Source of the DNA: Argentina anserina
Taxonomy: Eukaryota > Streptophyta > Magnoliopsida > Rosales > Rosaceae
Length of the DNA: 64,000 bases
Assembly: GCF_933775445.1 (NCBI RefSeq)
Contig: NC_065872.1
Span: 8,556,001 to 8,620,000 of the forward strand
Reading direction: 5' to 3'
Shown: positions 1 to 13,696 of the stretch, in pieces
How the letters are laid out: each line of letters starts with the position of its first letter
Position numbering within the stretch: position 1 is the first letter of the stretch
The notes under the pieces: model-generated
Told to the model about the DNA's origin: nothing
The model's database searches: none
What the model saw: the letters and a program-made list of their open reading frames with translations, nothing else
Position numbers and translations under genes: made by a program

Positions 1-771
1 CGAACATATATATTCGGGCTCCATTTCTATCATTGGTAAGGTAATTTCTAAATGCCAGGGACAAATAACCACATTTCTCTGGTGATGTTCACATGTTAAA
101 GATGCATTGTGGAACAATAGAAATCATCTCTACTTAGTCTCTAACTCTATGCCGGACCCAAAGTCAAATACTCAACTAGAGCAAGGCACTGTCCTCGTCA
201 CTTTTGCAATGTTGGCTGAACACTTTACTCTCTTCCGGTATCGCTAATAACACATGACAATCTAAACCTTAGCAGATAGTTTTTCCCATTGCTTAATGAC
301 TCGTAACAGCCCTCATATTTGCTAACTCTAGGGAGTTGATACTCACCCCATACCTGCATATTTCTTGTCTAGGGTGGAAGATATAGAACTAAACACAACT
401 ACCAAAGGCTATTGGCCTACTGTGACATTTATAAAACCAAACCAAAGAGCGAATATTAAAACAAAGAGCAGCTCTATTATAATACTGGAGGATGACATCT
501 GAGTTTCTACTGTATAAGCATGATGAACTAACACTCCTGAAGCAGGAAATGATAGCATTTCATCATCTTCTACCTTTTACAACATAAGAGCAGGAGACTG
601 GAGATGTTTTAATACAATAGTGTATTAATATCTCATGTCCACACCATTACTTGTACTACATTTTGACATATAACGCATTACCAAAATATATGGGGGAGCA
701 ATAGGTTCGATGGAAAATTGTGGTCTGTAAAGATGAAACCGAGAGATTACATCCACCACACAACTAGCAGA
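1..771. other. Intergenic / probable 3' UTR flank of the EB1C gene
   Basis: No coding region is recognised. The part nearest position 771 lies just downstream of the minus-strand EB1C stop codon and should hold its 3' UTR. The rest is AT-rich with no repeat or RNA gene that I can identify. Confidence 0.5.
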
Positions 772-2821
772 TCAACAAGTCATCAGGGGTGACCCACTGC
801 AATGGACATCAGAAGCATCAGAGACCCTTTGCCTCGGAGATAATGTTGCCATGGCAGCAGCATCCACATCAAAATTGTTTATGGATTTCCTCTTCTGATT
901 CTCAGAACTTGCTTTCTCATCTGAAGCCTCAGCAATAGGACTCAATGGCTCAGCAATGGGACTTGTGGGCTCTGCTTCCTTTGGGGGAGCAGACAACATG
1001 GCTTGAGCTTGTGCCACCACTGTTGCATCATCATCTGTAGCATACAGAATCTTCTGTATAGCACCAACAACCTGCAAAAAGAGTTAAAAGTTAGAAACTG
1101 CTGCATTATGAATTTTTTTTTTTGTGTGGTCATTCTGAAAACAAAAACAAAGGGGAAAACACATTACAGGTAGGTGTTCAATTTCAGGAGTCTGGCATAG
1201 TATCTCGATATCTCTGAGCTTTCCAAAGTAGAAATCCCTCTCCTTCTCAAGGCTATCCACCGATAACTTCAACTCTGTGATCTACATTCAAATTAATAAC
1301 AGTCAATAAGACTAGAGTACCCACGTTACTAGATAGACATTTTCTCAACCCAGCACTTAAAAAATTGTGCATGTACCTGTTCATCATGTGCAGGAGGAGC
1401 AGGGCCTCCACTAGAAGAAGGTCTTGAGGTCTTTCCTGATTGATTTGTGGAGTTTCCAGAAGGTGGTACATCATTTCTTCTAGTAGTGTGTGAGGTATGG
1501 GCTCTTTGAGAGGTTGATGTACCCTTAGCAGATGACTGTGATTGCACAGCTCTCTTGCTCACTTCTCTACCACCCTTGCAAGCTTCTCTCCTCTCCACAG
1601 CATTGTAGCTAAAATAAACAAGAGCGTATTATACAAACAAACCAAATTCAATATTATGTAGAATTCATCCGAAAGAGCAAAGAATTAGTCGCTAAAATAA
1701 ACATCTATCTTAACCAACACAGAGAAAGGAAAGAAATAGGCAGCAAGTAAGACTAAATGATAGAGAGCAAACGATACATGCATTCTAATTTGTATGTCGA
1801 AGAAGACTTGTTATACACAAGATGCATAAGAATAAACAATATTTGCTGAAATGCAGCATCTCATGAAACTCTACTTGTCGAGAAAAGTGAAGACAACACC
1901 ACAATCATTTCATCTAATATATCTGTACAGAATTCATTTAATGAATATTCCCCTTAGATGGATTTAAAGCTCAATCATATCTTTTAACCACAAAGAAAAC
2001 ACTGACAGGAATTCAGCAAAGTTATTCGGTTAACAAATATATTACACACACTTGATAGTTCAGTTCCACATCTAAACATAATTGTTGTAGTTTAAGCACA
2101 CAGATAGCAGTTACGACAACGCAGATGACAATCAAAGAAAATATGAAGACAACAATGAAATTAGCACGATAACTTACTTAGTGCAACCATTGATAGAGTC
2201 ACAGTAGTGCTTCATCCACTGCGTGAACTCCAAATTATCAAGCGGCCTTCCTTTCACAAGCTTGCTCACCTCAATATGCTAAAATCCACAAACACAACAA
2301 CAAAAACAAAGTAAACAGACAGAAACTGGACCTCCAACTAAATTTCCAAGCCTCACAAAACGAAACAACCAACACTTTTCGGAGCGAAATCACCTCCGAA
2401 TTGAAATTCAACAGTTACGAAAAGCGAAAATAGCGAACCGGACCTTGGTGATCTTGAGTTTGTTGAACACATCTTGAAGAACCTTGTAATTCTGGATCAT
2501 CTCATACTCGCTCTTGGCGTCGAAATTGACCTTGTGCATCGGAACCATCCCCGGATGCGCCGCATCCATCAGCTGGCAGTGCACCGCTCCGCTGCAAGCC
2601 TGAAACACACAGATCGGAGCTGTTACCGGCCAAAATCGAACATCACAAACGAAAATCCCAAATTGAAAAAGCTAGGGTTTGAATTTGGGGGGAAAAAGAT
2701 AGAGAAAACGAACCTCCTCGACTTTGTTGAGATGGAGTTGGAGAGTGGAGTTAATCCAGGCGAGGATCTCAGATCTGCCGACGAAGTAGGCGCCGTCCAT
2801 CATGCCGTTACTGGTCGCCAT
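772..2821 (-). CDS. EB1C: EB1C-type microtubule plus-end-binding protein, 336 aa, six exons
   Basis: End-binding protein that tracks growing microtubule plus ends. The plant EB1C subtype acts in spindle and phragmoplast organisation and is nuclear in interphase. Coding exons, read on the minus strand: 2821-2714, 2599-2444, 2278-2178, 1608-1377, 1281-1168, 1071-772. All junctions are GT-AG and the frame is continuous to 336 residues. Residues 1 to about 115 form the calponin-homology domain ([20 protein letters not shown]). A Ser/Thr/Pro-rich linker follows. Residues about 200-255 form the coiled-coil EB-homology domain with the signature [11 protein letters not shown]. The tail is basic with KRK and ends in a short [15 protein letters not shown] stretch; EB1A/B tails are acidic instead, so this is EB1C. 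It is complete and single copy here. Family assignment is very secure; the subtype rests on my memory of the Arabidopsis tail. Confidence 0.95.
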
Positions 2822-3898
2822 TGGAATTTGGTGTGAGTGTGAATCTGAGATTGGAGTGGGTTGTTGTTATAAAAAGAAGGAAGAAGTGAAAATGGTGAAG
2901 TGATTTGAGTGAGTTGTGATACGAAATGGCTCTGGTTTTTTAGGTTTGGGGGTTTCAAAGTGTGCAGTGGGAGGGACTAGAGAGTAGAGAGAGCGGAGCG
3001 GGACCTTTTAAAAATTCAAAATGTGAGGACCAGAAAACTGGATTACCTTCTCCTGTATTCGGGCTTTTCTTTTATTGGGTCGGCCCAATTCTCAGTGGTC
3101 CATAAACAGAATAACCGAGAAAATATTTGCATCCGAACTTGTATATATGTTTATATCTGGTCCACTCTTATTTACATACCTTCAAAAATTAATGTGAAAA
3201 AAAATCATTTACATCAAACAAATAAACAGTTTAATGTGATTGTTTGAAATCTGAGTTGATTAAACACGGTGAGCATGAAAAATGTACAGGTACAATACTA
3301 TTAGCTAAGAGTAATCTCGACATATGCTTAGAAGATTAGTTTCGACAGAAATTGATGATACCATTTAGCTTTTTCAAACCTCAGCACCGTACCGTTAAAG
3401 ATGCCCTCTAGACATTCACTCACCCAGAAAAAAAACGTAACTTACCCGAGTTATTATGTTGGTAGTGATGGATCACACTGCCAAAATGATGAGATTTTTC
3501 CATGCGAGTCACTATCAAACTCAGGAGTTTTGACTTGGTGAAGAGAAGCTATATCATTCAGACATTGATTGACATGTAAATTATAGCATGGTTCACCCAT
3601 TTTAGCAAAGAGAACATTATGTTTCTCTAGGTAGTATTGTTATAATACTATAAGATCATGCACAATTATGGGGACTTAATATCACCATATAATATTGCAG
3701 ACCAAATATTATTTCAACTCCACGAGTTCCAATCAAGGAACCAAAAAATGTGAATTCTCAACTCCCTATCGGCGACTACTACACGATTATTAGGATATCA
3801 TTACTTGAAATGTGCAGGATGAACCAACTACAGAGGCTTAAGAGGAATCAAATAGATAAACTACTAGTCAATCATACATACAACTCTCTACAAATTAT

Positions 3899-6633
3899 TT
3901 ATAAGTGGCCATAATAATACGATGATGAAGGTGAACATGGAAATTTCTCAAGAACTTGTAGAGCTTCTTTCATTGCTGGTCTCTTTGGTGGGACTGGTGA
4001 TGCACAACTGTACCCTAACTTGAACAGTGCCAACAAGGGTTCCTCTTTCCCCTCCAACTCGCCTCTTATCGCCATATCCGCCATCCGTAAAGCACGGTTC
4101 GGATCATCGACTGGGAGCCCAAGACCTTGGCCCAACTCATCCACAACCACAACTTTCCCCGTTATCAACTCGAGCAATATGACCCCAAACGAGTACACAT
4201 CCCACTTGGGGTGGGGCTTTAGGCTCCGAAGCGACTCGGGCGCATGATAGGGCGAAGTCCCCATCGCACTAGGGCTCGGACTTGGCCCCGGGCTAGGCCC
4301 AAGTGCAAAATCTTGAAAGCTATCGCGCGAAGCCGTTGATCTCTTGCTTCCGAAATTTCTCGTTGAGCTCCCAATCTTGTAACTCGTGTCACCGGATAAG
4401 AGCTTTTCAAGTCCAAAATCGCCAATTTTTGGCTCCATATCAACACCGAGGAGAATATTGGTGGGCTTGAGATTCCCATGGACGTGCTTCTTCTCGTGGA
4501 GGTACCCGAGCCCACGGGCCACCCCCTTGGCTATCCTCAACCTTGCTTCCCATGGTAGATGACAAGGCGACGAGCCCACCTTCCCTGAAACATTTTCACA
4601 GACGCCAGAATCAGGAACAACCTTTAAATTATAGCTCGAGTATTGTCGTAAGTTAACCAAAAAAAACAAGTATTGTCGGAACCAGAGTCAGATTGTCACA
4701 TTTGTGAACTCTCATATCAGAACAAATATAAGATGACATGAATGGAAAGTGACGAAGAGCAAACACAGCATACTAGGTGTTCCTAAAATAATTGGCTCCG
4801 GTTGACTTCAGTCAGTTAAACCCTACTCCACCATCAACGTCCAATGCACAACTTAGCAAAACCCTACTCAATTCAACTAACGTGCACACAGAAAAACAGA
4901 GCAGAAACAAAAACAGAGGAAAAACAGAGTAGAACAGAGAGACGAAGCTTACTGTAACGAGCATTGGCGAGGCAGCCATTTGGGACGAAATCATAGATAA
5001 TGAGCTTTTCATCAACTCCCCAGAAAAATCCACGAATTCGAACCAAATTCGGGTGCACCAATTTCGCTACGAGTCGGATTTGATTCTCGAAATCCTTGAA
5101 CCTATCGACACCATGCTCTCCGATTCTCCGAACAGCTAAACTACTCCCGTCTTCAAGAACCGCCTTGTACATTATACTAGAACCAGTAGCACCCAAAATG
5201 TAGGCAGAAGCTTTCAGCAGAGTCTCGAGCTCAAGCTTCTTTTCGCCGTCGAGAGTCACCAATGTGCCTCCTTTGCTCTGTTCCTGCTCTGTTTGCCGCT
5301 TACTCTCACTACCCTTGTGACCACTCTGCTCCATTTGAGCTTCTTCACTATCAGAGCTGCTGGAATCGGAGCTCTCCTCCTCTGCTTCGCCCTTCTTATT
5401 TCTCAAACAAGACCACCGTGTAAACCCTCTTGATTCTGATGAAGAAGAAGACCAATCCGTCACTACTGGGTTGTTGGGTTCGTTCTTCAACGTATTGACG
5501 TCGCTGCTTGTTGCCTTCTCCTTCTCCTTCTTCTTCTTCCTCAACCTGATTACGTACAAGAACACCATCGCAATAACGGCAATCCCAGCGACGTCGCCGG
5601 CGACAATTCCGACAATGGTAGCGGTTTTCAGCCCTGTCTGGGATTTTCCCGACGACGCATTAGCCGATCCCGGTGAAACAGAATCTGGGTTGGTCGAGTT
5701 CAACCTCGGAATCGCGGCAAAAGCCGGAGGAGAATTCGGCGAGTTGGACGCCGGCGAAGAAGGAATAGGGCATGGGTTGTGCTCGGTTTCCTCGCCGCAA
5801 AGATCGGGGTTGCCCCGGAACGACGCCGTTTCTTGGTTCAAGAAAATCTGAGACTTGGGGATTGCGCCGGTGAGGTTGTTGAATGAGAAATCAAGGGTCA
5901 CATTAATCGGTATTCTCTCCGCAAACTTCGCAGGGATTTCGCCGGAAAGTCCGTTGTGGGAGACGTTAAAGTAACGGAGACGGTCCCCGCCGAAATCCGA
6001 GGGCAGAGATCCATTGATCAGATTGGACGACAGATCAAGAACCTCCACGGCTTCAAAACCAGCCGGAATTTCACCGGAGAAGTAGTTATTCTTTAAATAA
6101 ACGACCGTCAAGTTGGTCAGAGAACCAAGACTAGTGGGTATCTTACCCTCCAAGGCATTGTCAGAGAGGTTAAGAAGACTGAGACTTCTGGGTAGCTCTG
6201 TATGGGGAAGCACGCCAGCTATTCGATTGAATGCCAAGTCCAAAGCTTGAAGGTTTGTTGAGTTGAACAGAGACAGTGGGAGAGACCCATTAAGGGAATT
6301 GTTGGAAAGATTGAGGCTTTGGAGCTGTTCGATCATGCCAAGATTGGAAGGGATCGAACCCACGAGCTGGGAGCTTGGGAGGTTTAGGGAAACGACTCTA
6401 GGGTAGAAGATGTTCTCAGGAGGAGTGAGAATTGTGGCGCAGGTGACACCTCGCCATGAGCATGGTGTTTCGTCGTAGGGGCTCCATGTTTGGAGGACTT
6501 GTTGAGGGTCTTGGAGGATGGAGAGTTTGAAAGAGAGGAGAAGAAGACCATCTGTGTTGAGCCCAAGAGAGCATTGAGGTAGAAGAGTGAAAACAAGAAC
6601 AAGAAGAAGAATGGGGTTTAGGGAAGTCATCAT
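3899..6633 (-). CDS. LRR receptor-like (pseudo)kinase, At4g37250/At2g23300 type, 788 aa
   Basis: Plasma-membrane receptor-like kinase. Exons on the minus strand are 6633-4953 and 4584-3899, joined GT-AG in frame. Domains: signal peptide about 1-24, LRRNT about 25-70 (CSW...GVTC), leucine-rich repeats about 80-270, membrane helix about 337-362, Ser/acidic juxtamembrane stretch, kinase domain about 460-780, and C-terminal YYYGHL. Start: I chose the MMTSL methionine at 6633 because a clean hydrophobic signal follows. An in-frame ATG at 6717 would add 28 residues in front of the signal and looks less likely. Catalytic departures: the VAVK lysine position reads LAVRR (about 500), and HRD is replaced by HGN (about 596-598) in HVHGNLKP, while DFG is kept. 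The same changes occur in the Arabidopsis relatives as I remember them, so this is a conserved atypical kinase and not a decayed copy. The ligand is unknown. Confidence 0.93.
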
Positions 6634-7029
6634 GGTTATTGTGGAGAGTAGTGGTGGTTCATAACCAAAACCATAAGCATAACCCAAAGCTCTCTCTTGA
6701 AGAAGAAGAGAGGCCATGTGAAAAGGGGGTTTGATAACAAGTACTACAGCTAGGCTTTGGTACCAAAATGCTCTGTAAATTATGGAGGGAGGTGTGTGAT
6801 CTGCTGCAGATGAAACATGTATAAAATTAAGAGCTCTCTGAGAAATGATTAAATGCACTGAGAGGATGGTTTGTTTTGTTGCTTGACTCACATTTAAGAA
6901 GCAAAGAAAAGATCTTTTCTCCACACAAAAAAAAACAAAGAAAAGGGGAGCGGGCGAGCGAATAGCATCTTGGCTACATGACAATGTGGGTGGAGTTGGG
7001 AGGTTACAGAACCCCCTCCTCTCTAAGAT

Positions 7030-10000
7030 TTAGATTGACTTTTTGCAAAGCCCTCTTGTAATATTTTACTAAGACCTCACCTGCAGTATGATATTTTACT
7101 GGCTGCAGCGTTTGAGTAAAATTTACTAATCGCTAAATGCCTAAATGCGATCTCCATAAAGTTACATTTTTATAAATTCTTCAATTAACCTGAAATTCTT
7201 GTCCATCAATAGATGAGTTATCTTTTATTTATTTACTAATCACATTTGAGATATCTCTTCCGTGTTTGAAATATTTCAACAAACATCTTATTTGAATTCC
7301 AAGTATTGAGTAATTAATAAGTAATTTCCTTAATAGTTCACGATTTATGTTTGAATTCCAACTATTTCACCAAGTCTGTCCTAGACTCCTAGTCATAATT
7401 CCTAAGTAATATAATTAAATTGGTCAGAGGATTCAGGACATTATCATTAACTGTTGGGATATTAAGAAATGTTGGACTAGCAGGTATTAGATAATTAGGA
7501 ACTGCGTTTATGGAGGCATGTATTGTAGCAAAGGTACCCAACTCTATAAGACTATAATTGCAGACTTGCAGAGTATACCAATGGTAATAACTGAAGCCTA
7601 GTAAACAAGGGCACATTGATTAAAATAGCACAAGTAATACACCTTACTGCACAATGGGGACCCAAAGCTTTGTGATGAAGAAATTAGGCACAATGTAGAA
7701 GAAGAAGTCTGCTTTCAATTTCCAGAAGTCACAAGGGGTCCTGGCTATCATGTTCTTAGCTCCAACCTGTCCTCATTTTGATGGTACACAGGCTCTAAAG
7801 GACCACCATATCTTTTTTTGTTCTTATATTATAATTCTAGAAATATCACACCCATTGAATTTATTGGGCACCAACCCTAATTTTGGAGTCCCTCACTGCA
7901 TTAAGGAATCTCCTTTGCTATTTCACTATGGAATGCATTATTACACTTCTTTGATTACCTTTGCTTTCTATTGTTCTTTATGTGACATCAGCTTTACTAA
8001 CCCTTTTGGATCTTTATAGGAAAAATTACTCAATAAAAGTGAGTAGGTGATCAGTTTTGGATTTAATTAGACCAAGATTTGAGAAGTGGACCATTCTTGC
8101 ATGAACAACAAAGACTGGAATAGTGAGATATAGTAGACTTTGTTAACAAAGGCTCCTTTTACCCATAAGCTCCTAAGAGCTTACAGATCTATCTGTTTCT
8201 TGATTCAAGCTAGGAATAAAATTCTGGGCTGAAATGCTCCAAAAGCAAAACCTATCTTTTTCTTTGTTTTTAGAAAGCAGGTAACACATAGATGGAAGAA
8301 AAAGCCAGGAATGGTGCACTGCGGAAGTTGGTGGTTGGGCCATGGTTGTTTTGAGGAAGACCACCAAAAGAAGTAGCTTTCCCAAAGGTCTATTTAGAAA
8401 CCACCAAAGCCAAGCTAGAACAATGACATCTTGACAATGAACAATATATCTTATGACTGATAAATTAGAATCTTCTTTGGTTCGTTTGCTTTAACTCTAA
8501 TGTGTCAAACAATTCCTAGTTTAATTATGGATACCATGATAACCTAGATAAACATTTCCTCTACGTTTGTTGTTCAACGTTGACAATCCTCTAAATATGA
8601 AAATTTAATATGGATGATGTGCATTTGTGTTACTTGTGTTTGGTAAAATGGAAGTGTAGACGCTAGAAAGTCATGAGCTTAATACTGTAAGGTCTAGTAT
8701 CTAAGGTTATCCTCGTTTAGAAAGTCGTATCTGATTCTATTATACTCTAAGAAGTATGAACGTTAATTAGTATATATCACTATAAACAAATATTGTATAA
8801 TGTAACTCTTGCAAGAAATATATATATTACGACATATTTTGCAGATTTTTCTTTTTCTTTATTATTCAAAGACAGATCATCAGCTCTATGAACTTGTTGT
8901 TCAATATTCACTATAAATAAAGTCTTTTCTATTCGAGCTGCTTTCGCCTTCTTTTTTGCTTGTTCGTTTTTGTCTCCCACAGCTGAAGTTACAAGAAAAT
9001 TTAGTACTCGACCATGTGATCGAGATAGCAAGCAATCGACTAGACCTTTCTCCCCACAATGAACGGATCAGCTTCGTCATTCTACTTCGTGGCACGCTAT
9101 AGTGACATCTCTAGCCACGGGCGGAACCAGGAACTTATATGAGTTGGGGCAAATAATTATTCTTATTTATGTGAAGTATAATTTTTTTTACTATGTTATT
9201 CTTAAATTATGTATGTCGATATTTGTCATCAAATTAATGTTTTTCAAATTAATCTCTACACGTCTCTGTTTTGAATTTTTCATTTTGTATAAGAGGAGAA
9301 TATATTTCGCATGATGTTCATTTATAAAATCACTCAATCTCAACTGCAAATTTAAATAAAAAGAACATATTTATCTAATGAATAAGTCATGAATTTAAAA
9401 ACTAAACTAATAAACACTAAAGAGAAGAGTCCAACATAATAAAAATGAGAAGAGTATAAGGTTTTTTTCGTAAATAATCTGATATGTACTTTATAAAATA
9501 AATAAGAAAGTTTGAGTATTAAACTCATCGACTATCGAGAGTTGGGTTTTTAAGTTAACCATTTAGGAAAAAGAACAGAAAAAAAACCATAAAATCTGAG
9601 TGGGGCCCTAAACCCTAAACCCTCGTGCCTTTGTCTCTAGCTATATCTATTTGTCTTATTTGTATAGGTAAGGTCGGACTACGGGGTCGGCAACTGAGAG
9701 TAAAACCAATTAATACAGAGAAGTCACGAGTTTCTGGAGAGCAATTCATCGATATATAGAAGAGGTAATTTTTTCACAAGCAAGAGATATATGAGAAGAA
9801 GAATTTGTACGTTCTTTAACGAGTTAACTATATATTGTCGTCGGGTTAATATCTTGTCGATCAGTTCTCATGTGTACATACAATTGTAATATCAAACCAG
9901 AGCAGTGATAGGTTTATGCATGGCTAGCTCTGCGTTTAGTCTTCTTGTTCTCATTCTTCTTCACCAGTGCTAAGTTTCACTATCTTCTTCTTCTTCTTCT

Positions 10001-12826
10001 TGTGATCCATTTTCTCAGTGAGTAACTGAGTAAAAGCAACTTAATGCAACCACGAGCAATCATGCACGATCGATCAGAGGCTCGATCTTTCTGATCGATA
10101 GTAAGGATTTGATCGAACATAACTAGATCCTATATACAGTACTACGTACCCTTTCGCAATCACTAGAGCACGTACCTGTATGGCATGCTGGGAACTATAT
10201 TGCACAGGTGTGCATGGTTCATCAAGGATCTAAATAGTTCAAATATGGGAAAGGCAATGTACGTTAATCACGGTTAATATGGCTCCTCAATAGGGAAAGA
10301 ATGATTGTTGTCCATGCATTGATTGCGTCTACCCTGTTAGTCTATGAGTGTAAACAAAGTTATAATCCAAAATGATAAGCCAATCATCAAAAGAGTTAAA
10401 TCTGTACTTTACCTAGCTATCTTCGATCGAGAAGATCAGAAAAGCAAATTTACATCACAAAGAATTCGGTGAAAAAAACAGTGACTAATTACTGACGAGC
10501 TGTGGAACCATCTTCATCAGGAAATGAAAACACGAGGCTGAACACTTGCAATAATTCCAAAAGAAGAAATAGATGGTTCGAAGAAGCACTGATGAAGAAG
10601 AAGAAGAACACTTGCAATAATTCCAAACAGAAACAATACTCTTGGGTCTTGGCCCCCAGAAAACCACAAGTAGGCTGCTGGGATGCTCAGGTGATTTCCT
10701 GATTGGTGGGGCAGTCAGCATTCGTCCTTGCCTTTATATTTTTCGTAGTACTCATTACTCGAAAGAAAATTTTACCAGACATCACTTGCATTTTCTACGG
10801 TTCTCGTTTTTTGTTATAGTTACGGTACTCTGGCTTGAGCTTTAATGGTGGTTTGTATGCTATCGTTTTGATGACGGGTTTTCATATGATTTGGGCATTG
10901 CAATTAGATTGTCATCTAGTGCTCGGGCATTACAGCTCCGATTTTGTACTCATCGATCATCACCTTGCTGCTTGTTACGATGGTGGCGGCATTGCCTACT
11001 AACATTGGTGTTGAGTGTGGTGGATTTATTATTATGTTATCAATTATAAGGCTTTCGGCCAATAGATTAGTGAGTCACTGAGTTGTAGGTTTCCTCATAC
11101 TCCTTTTAGCTTGACCGAGTTGGAAACTTGTGCTATTTGTATTAGTTACTTTTCAGCCTAGTTGTTATGCATGTCTTGTAATTGGGTTTATCTCTTGATG
11201 ATGAAATTTATTCATTTTTCTCTAAAAAAAATCATATTGCTATTCACAATCGAAAATAATCATTACGCTTAAATTATTAAGTTTTGTTTCTAACGCGCGC
11301 ATATATTCTTTAGCCAAAGAAACTTCCACGTGATTAACAACAAATTTTTATTACGTATGTTTGGAACCAAATAAATGGTTTTTCAGAAAATGTCTAAACA
11401 TAAGTGTTAAGTATAACCTTCCGGGACTATAGATAGGTCGGTGTAACTTGCAAGAACTCTAATTGCCCTTATAAACCATGCTTTATACTCCATCAGTATG
11501 GGGACGAATTTGGTGGGACAAGATTGATCTTCAAGTTTATAATCGATGAAACATTGAAACATGCATAACCTACAACAACAAACAACAAACCCTAAATTAT
11601 TAGACACGTATCCAAGTGTCCGGTACAACTCTTACACTACATTATGCATGAAGGAGAATCCAGATATGCCCACAGAAATTCACCCACTAAGATTATCCCA
11701 ACGAAAAGTCTAATCTCAATTAGCTGTAATATCACGTGGTAGGTCACGTTCTACTTACGCTTTTAAGCATGTGCTTATCAATATCAAATCCAGAAGAGAA
11801 TGGAAAATGGAGACAGTACGCGAAGATTCAAGTGTGTTGGGAAACTTGAGGTGAGGTGGTCAAGCTTCGATAAATGAAGTCGACCCCGTGAATAGCTACT
11901 GCAAATAATTCACAACTCGGAATTAAGTACAGAACAACCGGGTCATACGGCGGTGCTTATATATTTTTTTATAGACTTTGCTTAACACAAATTCTGATAA
12001 TCTTGGTGAGCAACATGGTTTTGCTTGCAGCTTTATCTGATATACTTTGTCTTAGCTTCTGTCAACTTATTGGGGATTAACAATGATTAGTTTAGATTAT
12101 TGGCTGAAATCTTCAACACATATGAATGCAAACCTAGCTGATATTATGTCATTGATCCTGGGAATCACAATTCCAATCCCTTGGGGAATAAAGTAATCTT
12201 CTGTATTCTCTGGTGTGTATACTTTATGAAGACCTGAATTAATTTAATTCCCAATATGATGTCCTGTAGTCAGAAATGTGGGTTAAATTATTGAACTGGG
12301 GAATGTTTAGCTATATTTGTGTAGATGCTGAGTTAGTTTTAAAGGTAAATTTTTGGTATTGTCTATATGACTATTTGGACAATTTGATACTTAATCTTTG
12401 AAAACATATAGTTTAATATCATAAGTTCTCAATTATCATCCAATTTTGTACTTCTATCAAATTTGACTATATTTTGAAAGTTATTTTCGTCATTATAGAT
12501 ATAAACTCATTAATTCACACTCTACTTCATTTTTTCTCATTATCTCCAAATAGTCTTTACAAATTATCACAAAAAAATTTCATAGAACTGTTTCACTTAG
12601 CATTTGTATGATTTTATATCTAAATTTAAATTTTCTTAAAATAGCCATCACATCTATTTTATTACCAGTTTTAAGTAATTTTAAAAAAATTGAATAAAAA
12701 AATTGAGATTGCATAAAGACAATCTATTTCATTCGCGAATTTTTTATATTTTCGATATATGCGAAAGGGATGATTAACGGAGGAGATATATTAATTCTAT
12801 TATCTCCAAAGGGAGGCAATTATAGG

Positions 12827-12860
<34 letters not shown>

Positions 12861-13690
12861 GTGGATTTAGGGAGTTTAATGTTAAATGACGAAAATAACC
12901 CTAAATATATTATTAAAATTAATAGAGGTACGATAATGACTTACAAATGAAAACTTCACTCTTCAGGTATCAAATTATCCGTTTTCATACATTAGATACC
13001 AAATTATCCAAATAGTCATACATCAAGTTTATATGAGGAATTTCCCATTCTTTTAACTACCGCTATGCTTGATTATCATTGGAGGAGAGTAACTATTACC
13101 TAGTTTGTCACTGAAAGTAGCACATTCTTGTCAAAAAAATAAATTAGAAAGGATCAAACGAATTGAATCGGACAAATTGATCCCTGATGAATAAACAGAA
13201 GCTAAAAGCACTATTATACTGCTGGAAAGTATAGGTGTATATGGGTGATTTGTGTTCATGGCGCAAGTTTCAAGTTTTTCATTTGTGAAAGTACACCTTT
13301 TATAGGCCTTTTTTTTTTTTGCTCTAACAAGATTTTGGCTCAGATGGTCTGGCACATACTGAGATTATTACAGATTCAGATACTGACCTAGTGTTGAAAG
13401 AAAAAAAAAATGAAGACGAAGATCATTGAGAATTTCAGAGTGATATTAGTGCTCCGACAAAAACAAAAGATTAATAGAGCAATAACTGCAATTCAGCCAA
13501 CGACAGAAGCCTAAAATGATCACAAGGTAGCAGAGCCCATGGTGAATTGGCCCACATTTCTGACTGCATTCGCAACGTGCCTATAAAATTTCCAGATAAG
13601 GTTGGAATTGGAGCTGTGTTTCTTATTTACATGCAGATATTGTCTACACCATTCACTTCATTACACTAATCCTTCCCCAAGTGTTTATAT
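7030..13690. other. 6.6-kb intergenic region without a recognisable gene
   Basis: No ORF here resembles a protein I know, and no tRNA, rRNA or known miRNA sequence was seen. It holds AT-rich sequence, a (TA)n run near 12830-12858, a short direct repeat of about 20 bases at 10541 and 10607 (66 bp apart), and a fragment near 9110-9150 resembling the ends of degraded plant transposons. Short ORFs are low-complexity or stop quickly. The 3' UTR of the FAD oxidoreductase probably occupies the last few hundred bases before 13697. Confidence 0.5.
12826..12859. repeat. (TA)n microsatellite
   Basis: A nearly pure TA dinucleotide run inside AT-rich intergenic DNA. No function is suggested. Confidence 0.85.
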
Positions 13691-13696
13691 CCCAGA

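Noticed and set aside
5471..5851. 126-codon plus-strand ORF inside the LRR kinase
   Set aside because: It lies antisense to the Ser/Pro-rich and membrane region of a well-supported gene.
6634..6984. Upstream in-frame extension of the LRR kinase reading by over 100 codons
   Set aside because: The extension has no ATG-linked signal peptide, and the clean signal sequence begins at MMTSL (6633).
9102..9314. 70-codon ORF following a transposon-like fragment
   Set aside because: AT-rich, Phe/Ile/Leu/Tyr-dominated reading typical of random AT-rich DNA.
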